The notes beneath the pieces are model-generated. The model ran no database searches. It saw only the letters and a list, made by a program, of their open reading frames with translations, and had not been told where the DNA came from. Below, one piece after another: positions 34,537 through 44,659 of a stretch of DNA of 64,000 nucleotides (position 1 is the stretch's first letter; each line of letters begins with the position of its first letter). Made by a program: the position numbers and the translations under genes. The stretch spans positions 48,009,196-48,073,195 of the forward strand of contig OY978525.1 in assembly GCA_963854835.1 (NCBI GenBank). The letters run 5' to 3'. The DNA is from Megamerina dolium. Taxonomy: Eukaryota; Arthropoda; Insecta; Diptera; Megamerinidae.

Positions 34537-36125
34537 TTAAAATGTTTGATTTCTATTAACTGTAACAAATTGCAATATTCCGCTATTTTTAAGTCTACAC
34601 AATGGCAAAAGAAATTTAAATAGAGAGCCTAGGAGAAGGTGATTAAGTGTTAATGCTTCAATTTCCGGCGAATCAAGGGGAACGTATGTTAGAGGACGTG
34701 AGTTCAGAATATGCTCCACATCCGCCATAGCTGCCCTTAGAACTTCTTCGCGTAAACCAGAAGTTGGTATAATGTCCATTAGGATAGATTGCACAGAACG
34801 AACCATTCTTTCCCAACAGCCTCCCATGTGGGTCGTGTCTGAAGGTATGAAATGCCACTTGATTTCAGGGTAACGACGTTCAAGTTCATCAGATGAGAAG
34901 CGCTCAATTTAGTCCTGCAGATCGCGACTCGCTCCTCGGAAAGTTTGAAGTCCAGCAAAATTGAATCAGTAGATAGAGAAGGAGCGATCTCTAAATGCAC
35001 TGCACGAACGGTAAGGCATGTGAATGATACTCCCCATCACTTCTCTTGGCGCCTACCAACAGTTATTTCGAAAGGACTGAAGTAGTCGATACCAGTGTTT
35101 GTGAATGGGCGTGAAAATGCAGCGAATTTTTCAGGTGGTAATGCTGTCATTTCTGGAGGTTGTGGGAGTGCAAGGCGGTTGCAACACATTTAACATTTCT
35201 TAGCAGTTTCTCGAACTAGTGCTCTCAAGCCAGGAACACTATCGTTTACCACGATCTCATTGTGATGATGATGAAATTTGCGTTGAAAGAAATCTGCAAT
35301 ATGTTACCTGATGACGACGAGGTAGAATTATTGGGCGCCGAGTATTGTAATCAGCAATTCCCATTGCATCAATGCTTCCTCTCACTCTAAGTATTTCGAA
35401 ACTGTCTAAATATGACGAATATTTGTAAATTGCACTCTTACGGGATATTGGCTCGCTGAGCTGTAACTTCCTTATCTCTTGTCCAAAGCCTTCTTCTTGG
35501 CAATGACGTATAACAACAAGTTAAACGCCCTATATGTTACGTTTTTCTTTGAGCTCCTCGCAGTTTTTGAAACTTATTAAAACGCATTGGATCAGGGCTG
35601 ATGACTGCCAATGACGAAAACGTAAGTTGGACCACTTCTACATGACCAATCATATCGTTCTCGTTATCTGTAGCGACGTTGAGGTTTTTTTTTTTGGCCA
35701 CTGCTCCTCAGGCAAGTACAAAAAGGTCGGTCCACTAAACCATCTGGATGCGTTATTAAATTCTAGATGAGTGGAGTATTTGGTGGCTTCATCTGCGACA
35801 TTGTATGAAGAAGAGACCCATCTCCACTCTTGAACGTGACAATCTTCAAGTATTTCTTCTACGAACTGCTACAAACTTGTGAAATTTTCTTGCGTCAGAC
35901 CTTATCGAATATAGTACATTTTTGGAATCTTACCAAAAGACGAGACGATCCACATGAATAGATAATTCGCTGATAACCAATTATGGTAAACGTAAACCTA
36001 ATATGGCAGCCATTAATTCCAACCGTGGGCGCAACTCGCATTTTTGAGGCGACTAAACTGCAAGTGGTCTGGTGGTGTTTTCGCAAGGTAACGTGTCTAA
36101 CTGCCTCAACCGGGTGGGGCTAGCG
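34537..36125 (-). pseudogene. BEL-3 RNase H end and integrase, many frameshifts
   Basis: From right to left on the minus strand: the VQEWRWVSSSYNVADEATK block (end of RNase H, about 35790-35850), a GPTFLYLPEEQWP linker, then NTGIDYFSPFEITVGRR (first integrase Asp region, about 35050-35100). Next come RAVHLEIAPSLSTDS, and finally MGGCWERMVRSVQS (catalytic Glu block) with HILNSRPLTYVPLD (34650-34830). The second Asp block is not found. Frames change repeatedly, so it is dead. 35110-35760 holds broken intermediate sequence. Confidence 0.8.
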
Positions 36126-36368
36126 CAATCCTTGTTGAACTCATCGCAAGTCAACTCACTGGCTGTCATGTAGTTTGATCTGAGCGCTATGTGATGATAC
36201 CTTTATTTGTTAATGAGGGGTAGTCATATAGCTTGCTCTGCTTACTATGTGACGGCGCTTTCATTATTATTAATGGGGGCCCTCCATGTGGCGACCACCG
36301 GGTAACGTCTTCCTGGCACCCGCTGGGAGGCGGCTGAAGTGAGTGGCGAAAATCTCCTCGGTTAGAGG

Positions 36369-37130
36369 TTGTGCGTTGGGTTTGGGATCCGCCACATAAA
36401 AAACCCCCCAATGAAAAAAACAAATATGCCTCGGATAAGGACTACCGCTTTTGTTGATGACCCCCGCAAACGAAAAAAGGACCACGATTTACGGATATGC
36501 ACCTGGAATGTCCGGTCCCTTTATAGGGAGGGTGCCTCTATCCAGCTGGTTGATGTCCTCGAAAAATACAGAGCTGACATCACCGCTCTCCAGGAAATGC
36601 GATGGACAGGACAGGGCTGCTCCAAAAGAGCGTCCTGTGACATCTACTACAGTTGCCATGCTGAAAGGCACGAATTAGGATGTGGATTTTTGGTCAGCAA
36701 GAGACTACGACATCTTGTCTCACAGTTCACGCCTGTGAACGAACGAACGAACGAACGAAGGCAAAATTTTTCAACATCAGCCTTATATGTGCCCACGCTC
36801 CGACGGATAAGAAGGACAATGTGACCAAGGAGAGCTTCTTTCAGCGCCTCGAAAAAGCTTACAACCGCTGCCCCCGCCACGATATCAAAATCGTGCTTGG
36901 CGACTTTAATGCCAGGGTGGGCAAGGCAGGTACTTTTGGTCCAACTGTCGGAAAATTCAGCCTCCACCAGAACACCTCCTATAACGGAATGCGGCTGATC
37001 GACTTCGCCGCAGCACGAAATCTCTGCATCTCGACATCCACAAAGCGACATGGCTGTCTCCAGATCAACGTACAAGTAACCAAATTGATCATGTGGTGAT
37101 TTACGGAAGGCATGTTTCCAGTGTGATGGA
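36369..37130 (+). pseudogene. RTE endonuclease, frameshifted by (GAAC)n
   Basis: The frame 36369-36824 has RICTWNVRSL (catalytic Asn) and ALQEMRW (catalytic Glu), then shifts at a GAACGAACGAACGAAC run (36736-36755). The next frame continues with SLICAHAPT and IVLGDFNARVG (catalytic Asp) to residue-level similarity at NQIDHVV near 37090, after another shift near 37050. All main APE motifs survive over three frames. The repeat run appears to be the cause of the first break. Confidence 0.85.
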
Positions 37131-39153
37131 AGCCTGCCTTGTTGCAGCTAAGATACGCACACGCCTATGTGTCGCAAATAATAAGAGAAGTCTCACACAG
37201 TGAAAGTTCGACGTCAGTAAGCTGCGATCACCAGACACCGCAGATGCATTTTCCACTCGAATATCCGATCTGCTTATGCAGAACACTCCCCCACTTGATG
37301 ATACATGCGCTCGGTGGACACATATATCCCACTCCATGACTACTGCTGCCGAGGAGGTAATCGGTTACTACCGGCCTCTGAGGAATGAGTGGTATGATCA
37401 GGAGTGTCGCGATGCTACCGCAGAGAAAGACGCCGCCTACAGAAAAACCCCGCGTGCAGGCGCAACGCGAGCTGTTAAGGAGCGGTATAGAGAGAAAAGG
37501 AGTGCAGAGAGACGTCTTTTCAGGCGCAAGAAGAGTGAGTTGGAAAGACGCGAGTGTGAGGATATAGAGATGTGTACCGACAAGAATAAGACTCGAAAAT
37601 TTTTCGAAAAGATCTAGCGCCTGAGTGGAGGTTTAAATCCCGGAGCCTCTTCTTGTCGTGATGGAAATGGGAATCTAGTTACAGATGTCCAGAGTGTACT
37701 GAGCTTATGGAGGGAACACTTCTCCACGTTACTGAATGGCGATGCTACGAACAATTCCGCCGGTGGAGGAGATTGCCCGATAACCTCAATTACAGATGAT
37801 GGTGTTGATGTTCCACCACCCGACTATGACGAGGTTGAAACGGCCATTTTAAGGCTGAAGAACAACAAAGCTGCAGGTGCTGATGGCCTGCCTGCCGAGT
37901 TGTTTAAGACCAGAGGCAATGAGCTGCTCACCCGCATGTACCAGCTCATAAGCAGAATATGGTAGGATGAAAGCATGCCTGATGATTGGAGGCTCAATGT
38001 TCTCTGTTCTGTACATAAAAAAGGAGACCCCACAATTTGCGTCAACTACCGTGGAATAAGTCTAATGAGCATCGCATACAAGGTTCTATCGAGCGTACTG
38101 TGTGAAAGGTTGAAGCCTATGCTCAGCAACCTGATTGGACCGTATCAGTGTGGCTTCAGACCTGGTAAATCCACCATCGACCAGATTTTCACACTGCGCC
38201 AAATCCTGGAGGAGACCCAAGAAAAACAGATCGACACACACCACCTATTTGTTGATTATAAAGTCGCTTTCGACAGTCCGGTAAGGGATTACCTGTTTGC
38301 AAAAATGTCTGAGGTCGGTATTCCTGCAAAGCTCATTCGACTTTGTAGAATGACACTGCATAACTCCCGCTGTGCAGTGAAAATTGGGAAGGACCTCTCC
38401 GCACCGTTTAATACCGAACGGGGTTTCAGACAAGGTGATTCGTTATCATGCTACTTCTTCAATCATATTATGGAGAAAATAATACGAGCTGCTGACCTAC
38501 GACATAATGGCACTATCTTCAACAAAAGTGTCATGCTGTTAGCGTATGCCGACGATATTGACATAATCGGCATGAACACGCGAGCAGTCAGTGCAGCATT
38601 CTCAGAGTTGGAAAGAGAGTCGCGTCGGATGGGTCTCACGGTGAACGAGGACAAGACAAAGTATCTAGTGTCAACAAACAAAGAGTCTCTGCGTCTTGGA
38701 CAGCACGTCATAGTTGACAACTACGCTTTTGAAGTAGTAAGGGACTTTGTCTATCTTGGAACCAGCATTAACAGCAGTAATGACGTCAGCTTGGAGATCA
38801 TGCGTAGGATAACTCTTGCTAACAGGTGTTACTTTGGGCTAAGTAAGCAATTGAGAAGTCGAGCCCTCTCTCGAAGAACGAAAACGACACTCTACAAGTC
38901 TCTCATCATGCCTATCCTAACATATGGCGCTGAAACCTGGACAATTTCCACCACGGATGAGCGAATGCTTGAAGTTTTCGAGAGAAGTCCTACGCAAGAT
39001 CTTTGGACTAATTGCAATTGGTCTTTCCAATGGAAAGACCAAGTACTGGAGAACCTGACAGCGCGTAGAATTTCTAACTGGCACCAGCTAGCGAAGAACA
39101 GAGATGGCTGGCGAAGCATGTTATGGCTTAGGTTGTTATGGCCACATAAGTAA
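37130..39153 (+). pseudogene. RTE reverse transcriptase
   Basis: After a charged linker with two stops, the fingers block NNKAAGADGLPAELFK (about 37863) leads to the 392-codon frame 37975-39153. It contains CVNYRGISLM, QCGFRPGKSTIDQI, LFVDYKVAFDSP (first catalytic Asp), the RQGDSLSCYFFN block, and LLAYADDIDIIG (Asp pair at about 38540-38560). Thumb and connection blocks follow to YGAETWT. The C-terminus is shortened: FERSPTQDLW jumps to WKDQVLENL with an inverted repeat at the junction (39018-39042), followed by SNWHQLAKNRDGW. Reading is open over the catalytic core. Confidence 0.88.
39018..39042 (+). repeat. 11-bp inverted repeat with 3-nt spacer at deletion junction
   Basis: TTGGTCTTTCC (39018-39028), spacer AAT, GGAAAGACCAA (39032-39042). 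The right arm encodes the genuine WKDQ motif; the left arm looks like an inverted copy of it inserted where the RTE C-terminal region is deleted. Confidence 0.88.
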
Positions 39154-39165
39154 GTAAGCAAGTAG

Positions 39166-39405
39166 TAAACTGCAAGCAACTTTATTGTGTTGTATGGCGC
39201 GCAAATAAACTGCAGCGGCGTAAGCGTCTTTACTTGCATCTTGCTTTTGATGCGACTCATCAAAATCCATCCATATCTGGGAAAATTCGCTTTTATTTGC
39301 CTCTAGTGACGACGAGGTGTGACTGTGAACGGGTATGCCTTGGAAATACGCAGCATAGTCGCATAAATTTTTGGCGAGTAGATCAACGCTAGTCAAATCT
39401 GCCAT
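39166..39405 (-). pseudogene. BEL-3 Gag N-terminus
   Basis: Minus-strand frame starting MADLTSVDLLAKNLCDYAAY, acidic and helical, ending where the RTE LINE begins. I place it as the Gag start of the BEL-3 relic because of orientation, its position upstream of the pol remnants and an N-terminal layout similar to BEL Gags. No zinc knuckles remain. The family call is tentative. Sequence 39406-39540 upstream may be leader or LTR. Confidence 0.45.
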
Positions 39406-39487
39406 ATTGATGTGCGAAATGGCGACAAAAGAATTTTCGAAAAATGTTAACGCAACGTTCTGTCAGTGAATGACAACGAATGGGCGG

Positions 39488-39495
39488 TATATAAG
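39488..39495 (+). promoter_or_regulatory. TATATAAG box, possible LTR promoter
   Basis: GGGCGGTATATAAGCC in an otherwise unassigned 130-base segment between the divergent BEL-3 Gag start and the plus-strand BEL-4 protease. It could be the promoter of a BEL-4 5' LTR remnant. No second LTR copy was found. Confidence 0.35.
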
Positions 39496-39693
39496 CCGAA
39501 ACGACAAAAACACGTTTAATTAAATAAGAGAAGCCGCCGGCAACTTTCAATTAAAGAGAGGATGATCGCTACAACGTCGTGAAGAAGTACAGACTGTACG
39601 AATTACTTCGCAAATTCTCACGACTCCGATTCCTGCAAAAGTATACCTTCGTGCTTCGAATCCAGAAAAAGGCACCATTCTCTATTACATAAG

Positions 39694-40270
39694 GTGGTAA
39701 ATGATCCAAGCCCTGGACCAGAGGTAGTTCCCACAACATCGACTGCAGTTGCTGAATTATCTCGGCAGGCATTTACCTCTCAGCTCCCACCTGTTACTAA
39801 AAATTATCCATCAAGAAGTGGTACAGTGCTACTCGGAACGGCACTGGTACATATACGTCATAACAACACCACTTTCAAAGCTCTTGCCGTAATAGATTCA
39901 GGTGCGGAAACGACCTTTATATCCGAACGATTACAGAATAGGTTGCGCCTCCCCGTTTGCGATGTTCATACCAAGGCCACTGGCTTGAACAAAGTAGTCA
40001 TAGAACACTCATCGATGATGTATTTGTTGACGATCGGCTGCCCGATATATCCACTTTTCTCAGTGACGGTGGATTCTTGCGTATTAAAACGGCTTACTGA
40101 CAACCTGTCGTCATGCCCGATAAATATGAACTTACTTAAGGAGATCTCTGGTCTACGACTAGCAGATGAAAATCTCATCAATATACAACTGTGGATGTAA
40201 TATTGGGAGGTGATGTCTACCCATCCATCATATTAGAAGGAATTCGTACTGGAATTCTGGGATCACTTAT
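39694..40270 (+). pseudogene. BEL-4 protease
   Basis: BEL/Pao aspartic protease: GTALVHIRHNNT, then ALAVIDSGAETTFISERL (catalytic motif near residue 69), to SGLRLADENLINI. After a frameshift at 40195, VILGGDVYPSIILEGI with GILGSLIA closes the domain. Upstream there is only a Pro/Thr-rich linker and no Gag, so the element is truncated on its left. A Gag zinc-knuckle fragment lies to the right, against the normal order. Confidence 0.85.
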
Positions 40271-40489
40271 AGCTTAAAATACGGTCTTTGGATGGGTCTG
40301 CTGGTCTACTCCAGACATCACAATTCCATAAAACGATTTCATCGTTCTATAATAAAATCGACGTCGGCCGAAACCAAGACAAGGATTCGTATTCTCCTTC
40401 CAGGAGAAACTTTTCTAGCCGTTATGTAGGGGCATACACCCCCTACGACAATGTGCAAAATTCTCTTCACCTAGAGTAGACGAGAAAAT

Positions 40490-40620
40490 GTCCATTGTAA
40501 ACAAATACCGTATTTGCGTTATCTGCTTGGCAAATTCACATACTCTTACCGAGTGCCAAAGCCATTACTCGTGCCGTTTTTGTGGAAAACGGCACCATTC
40601 CCTGCTGCACTGAATGAGGC
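40490..40620 (+). pseudogene. BEL Gag zinc-knuckle fragment, out of order
   Basis: The frame encodes YRICVICLANSHTLTECQ then CRFCGKRHHSLLH and a stop, the paired zinc knuckles ending BEL/Pao Gag. In BEL elements this precedes the protease, but here it follows one by about 220 bases in the same orientation. Either a rearrangement or two abutting copies is implied. Confidence 0.75.
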
Positions 40621-42840
40621 AAAGTACAAAAATGAGATGTAATTCCCCAAAATCTTCAACTTTTTCCCCGAAAAAGAAATTTCGACCTCACAGGCCGTGT
40701 ACAATAAATATGCAACTCAGGTCATAGATGCTGACAACTTGGTCGTCATTTCGAGCAATTACATTGTCTGATCAGCACTTCCCAGAAAGACATCGTTCGT
40801 TAAACAATAGAAAGCCTAAATGCTTGCCAAGGAATTCAGTCTCGCCCAATACAGGGCCCTAAAAATTGTTGTTTCAAACGTTTTAACGCGACAATATGGC
40901 CCAGTCATACTTACCGGAGCCACGAAAATATTAACTAGCACCGTTTTGTCAAATTCTTCGAATCCGACCGTGATACGCATCACTCTCATCTGATCAGTTC
41001 ATCCTAGCTGAGCAATTCAATTGACACATAGCAATAAAAATTCACAGAATAGTGGCTGACAGTTGTGCCAAACTGGGAAAAAAAATTTTTTGGGGAAAAA
41101 ATTTTTTTTGAAATGTTCACAGAGGGAAAATTAAAAATGAGAATTTCCGGGTACTTATTTGACAGAATGTATACTCATGTCTCAACTCGAGGCCCTTCTA
41201 TTCGGTTTGTTAACCACGTTGACTTACCGCTGATCCAAATGAATTCACAATTCTAAAAATGGATATAACACTTATCAGGTCAACCACTTTCATGCTTTAT
41301 GAGCCAAAAGTGGAAAATATATACATACTATGTGCAAGAAAATAGACCTTCCAGATTCAACAAATCCTGCATTAGTAGTGTCATCGATTTGCTACAAGGG
41401 TCAATTCCAATACCTCAACCCAAGGCTCTCAGCGCCAGGTGTCTCAACTACTTTGTGTGACCTTTTCCTCTCATCTGGTCTACGACCGATAACGAAAAAG
41501 TTTAACGATTTATAACTTGAAACAAACTACTAGATCACCACTCTTCAACCACTAGATCAATTTATCCAAGATTGGCCTTCATTAACCTGGATATACCATT
41601 TTGGAGTACACCCCAATTACCGTATTCCATCTGCACGTTACAGGAAACACTCACTCGCGAGTTCCTCTTAAGTGTTATATTATTACATAAGATGAAAGGA
41701 ACCATACAAGGAAAACTCTGCATGCCGTTTAGCACATTCCCGTAACAGCGTGAGTCAACTATATTCAAGAAACAACCGCCAATATTCAACAAACAACTGT
41801 AAAAATTCATCAATCAATATTCCACAACATTCAACATTCTCCCTCCCAAAATGAATTTTTCATTTTCTGTTGCACATCGCTAATGCTTCTCTACTTATAG
41901 TACACATTGAAGAATATGTCGCACGTGAAACTTCTTCGAAGTATTTCTCCGTTCCGAATGTCATGCCGTACTTGTTTATGTTAAACCACCAAGCTTATTC
42001 GGCGAAAGTTCATCGACGAAGTCTATTCATGTATATATATACAACTTGTACAACTTGTACTTGTACTTGTACTATTGTTTTAAGCTATTTTTAAGGATTC
42101 CAATTTCATTCCTATATTTAAAATTTTTTCTTTTTGAATTTGTTTCGCAATTTATTCTCTCTCTTCCCTTTGTTTTAAATTAATTTAATTAAGCTGTACT
42201 TAATTGAAATTTCCTTTAGATTTAGTTTCTAATTATTACTATTATTTTAATTCTAATTTAAGATTTCCGAATTTTTTATTATATTGTTATATTTTCAAAT
42301 TTGCTTTCTAATTATTTTTTTTTCTTATTGTGAATATTAGTATAATATTAGTTTTATTTTATTTTGGAGATTATTTTACGATTTTTCTCTCCCTCTCTAT
42401 CCCCCTATCTTCCTTTCCCTTTCTATAGGGTAGGGTTTGCGTCTCCATTGTAGTATTGCTGCATGGGGGCGGAATGTCTACGCCAGAATAAATTTCCCCG
42501 TACTGCCTTGTGTGTCTTTTTCTGATTTGGTGGAGGGGTAATTTGGCATCACCATTACTTTTGCCAACTCCCCCCATTCCGATCAATATTCTATTCTGTT
42601 TCTTTTCCCACCGTCTCTCTTTCTTTCTTCCTTTTTCGTATGTATTCTCTTTTCTATTGTTCCTTTACTTTCGTTAACGATTCTATTCGATTCTGATTAT
42701 TCTTCTGATATATATATATATATGCCGGCACACATAGAAATTATGATATAGATATAGAATATACAGATTTGTACAGAATTGAAGAAATAAAGTCATTTGG
42801 TGGCGTCGAAGCGAGATAAAATGAATTGTGAGTATTCGCA
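40621..42840. other. BEL debris then unassigned AT/CT-rich sequence
   Basis: 40621-41520 is probably more BEL Gag/protease debris but no motif is clear; it includes two GGGGAAAAAATTTTTT-like units (41080-41112). 41520-42130 holds short frames with no domain. 42130-42700 is T- and CT-rich (pyrimidine runs at 42380-42425 and 42600-42650), with a purine tract GGTGGAGGGG at 42530. An LTR may start somewhere here. No gene can be supported. Confidence 0.45.
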
Positions 42841-42880
42841 ATTCTTGTAAATCAACATGTAAATGATTTTGTCACTCGCA

Positions 42881-43223
42881 ATAAACATTTATCGAAGCAA
42901 CACACTCGTTTTAAACTATTCTACAACGTTTTGGCGACCGTGAGAGGACTTGTTGCTACAGTCTTGATAATTAACCGCTATAATTTCGTAACAGTTATTA
43001 CAGTTAATTACGGTGCCGGTGCTAAGTTTTTCGCAACACGCCTACTATACCTATAAACATTTATCGAAGCAACACACTCGTTTTAAACTATTCTACAACG
43101 TTTTGGCGACCGTGAGAGGACTTGTTGCTACAGTCTTGATAATTAACCGCTATAATTTCGTAACAGTTTTTACAGTTAATTACGGTGCCGGTGCTAAGTT
43201 TTTCGCAACACGCCTACTATACC
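42881..43223 (+). repeat. 172-bp tandem duplication of LTR end plus primer site
   Basis: Unit 1 is 42881-43052 and unit 2 43053-43223, differing by about one substitution before the ends. Each contains the LTR terminus (AATAAACATTTATCG to TTCTACAACG), then TGGCGACCGTGAGAGG at 42932-42947 or 43104-43119. That sequence fits a tRNA-Arg primer site with one mismatch to TGGCGACCGTGACAGG. The foldback element starts right after unit 2. Confidence 0.88.
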
Positions 43224-43503
43224 AGGGCCCTATTCCACAAAACAATTTATCAACTTTTCACTTATCAACTTTTTCGTCAATTTGTAAAACTATGTTCCTC
43301 GGAACTATAAAATTTGATAATTGATAAGTTCAAACTGATAAGTGTAATTTGCAAAGTTTTCGCAATTTTTATATTCTCTTTGCAATTTCTGTTCCACGTA
43401 CGTTCTCTTGTGCAAAATCTAAAGTTAATGTTGAAAAGTGTAACTTACAAAGACTTTGCAAAAAATTATGATGTTTCGTTACACAAAAACTGTATTTTTT
43501 TTC

Positions 43504-44160
43504 AGTAGTTAGTGTGTTGGCCTTCTGATCTGTAGGTCGTGGCTGATGCATAACAAATTTAATATCGAAAAGGTGGCACTTCAAGCCCCGAAGGGCTCAT
43601 TGGCCGAGCTTCTCTCCCATTACTGTTGTGCGTGTTAAATTTTGGACAGTATTAGAAGGGATCTACTTATTTCAGCCGGTTCCGAACGGCAGAACCCTTG
43701 TGACATCACTTTTTCTGAGCTTTGTCACAGAGTTCTTTTAGAAGCTTTTCATGACAAGTTTTTACTGTCAGAAGAATTGCCAATTGTTTGCCGACAGGTG
43801 GGTACCATTCGAAAGAAAAATCTTTAAAAAAAATAAATATGTGACACATAAAGCCCCAAAGGGCTCATTGGCCGAGCTTCTCTTCCATTACTGTTGTGCG
43901 TCTTAAATTTTGGACAATATTAGAAGGGACCCACTTGTGACATCACTTTTTCTGAGCTTTGTCACAGAGTCCTTTTAGAAGCTTTTTCATGGCAAGTTGT
44001 TACTGTCGGAAGAATTGCCAATTGCTTGCCGACAGGTGGGTACCGTTCGAAAGAAAAATCTTATCGATATTAAATTTGTTATGCATGAGCCGGGGATTGA
44101 ACCACGACCTACAGATCAGAAGGCGAACACACTAACCACTGAGCTACGGCACCCACTTAT
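43504..44160 (-). mobile_element. Dimeric SINE-like unit with inverted tRNA-like heads
   Basis: Read on the minus strand: a tRNA-like head (44154-44085), GCATAACAAATTTAATATCGA, body 1 (about 44065-43845), an A-rich joint AAAAAAATAAATATG, body 2 (about 43835-43585), and then an inverted partial head (43504-43568). The bodies match 25787-26054. The two outer arms are therefore inverted repeats of about 65 bases, the left lacking the B box. Confidence 0.75.
44085..44154 (-). other. tRNA-derived SINE head (A and B boxes)
   Basis: On the minus strand TAGCTCAGTGG (A box, 44136-44146) and GGTTCAATCCC (B box, 44093-44103) have tRNA-like spacing and a TCTGATC anticodon-like loop between them. The acceptor arms do not pair convincingly and the sequence runs straight into the SINE body, so it is an RNA polymerase III promoter head and not a working tRNA gene. 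Confidence 0.8.
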
Positions 44161-44659
44161 TATATTACTATATTAAATTATATATAAATTGTTTTAAGCG
44201 TTCTTATATATATTAAAGATAGTAAAACCAATGTGAGAATAACTCCTTGAAACCGTTATGTTCAAAATTTAAAAATTAAATTGAAACAAATTTTTTTTTG
44301 CAATTGTAGTTTTTCAATTTTTACAATTAACATAATGTATATTCTTTGACTCTACACATATGTAGTAAATAATTATATTGTAAACCGGTTCTTCTAATCA
44401 ACAAGAGTTGTTAAATTGAGTGCACTGTTAACTCACAACAACATTACATGTAACACTGCAAGTTTTTTATTTATTTTTATTGTGCGGCTCATTTTATTTT
44501 ACTTATCAATGCAAAGAGTGCAGTCTTTACAAAAATTTGCCTAGTGCAAAGTGAGATTTGCAAAGAATATTGTGGAACAGAAACACATCACTTTGCTAAA
44601 AATGCAATTTGATAAGTGCAAAGTGAAAAGTTGATAAGTTATTTTGTGGAATAGGGCCC

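Larger units (their letters stand above)
36190..39175 (+). mobile_element. RTE-type LINE
   Basis: Plus-strand single-ORF LINE: APE endonuclease then RT, with the short tetranucleotide tail TAAGTAAGTAAG typical of RTE elements instead of poly-A (about 39148-39163). It interrupts the minus-strand BEL-3. The 5' limit is approximate; GC-rich leader-like sequence begins near 36240. RT is largely open, with stops at about 37614 and 37964 in the linker. Confidence 0.8.
34150..39405 (-). mobile_element. BEL/Pao element BEL-3, degraded and split by RTE LINE
   Basis: Minus-strand relic: Gag start at 39405-39166, then an RTE LINE (36190-39175), then RNase H end and integrase down to 34537. RT and protease are missing. 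The sequence 34380-34520 read on the minus strand has AATAAA and TG-rich ends and may be LTR, but no second copy was found. One original element is inferred from orientation and domain order. Confidence 0.6.
43225..44659. mobile_element. Foldback/MITE-like element with GGGCCCTATTCCACAAAA ends
   Basis: Terminal inverted repeats start GGGCCCTATTCCACAAAA (43225) and end in the reverse complement (TTTTGTGGAATAGGGCCC at 44642-44659). The arms contain repeated subterminal CTTATCAA/TTGATAAG words and a shared GTTCCAC/GTGGAAC block further in. No transposase frame is present. It encloses the dimeric SINE-like unit at 43504-44160. BEL-5 sequence continues on both sides. Superfamily not assigned; the target duplication is unclear. 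Confidence 0.75.

Noticed and set aside
43642..43827. A 61-codon frame shared with the minus strand of 25778-25966
   Set aside because: The two translations agree for about 30 residues and then diverge by frameshift, and a third copy is internally deleted. It is repeat body sequence, not a conserved gene.
44085..44154. Functional tRNA gene
   Set aside because: A and B boxes are good but the acceptor stem does not pair and the sequence is joined to SINE body; it was kept as a SINE head.
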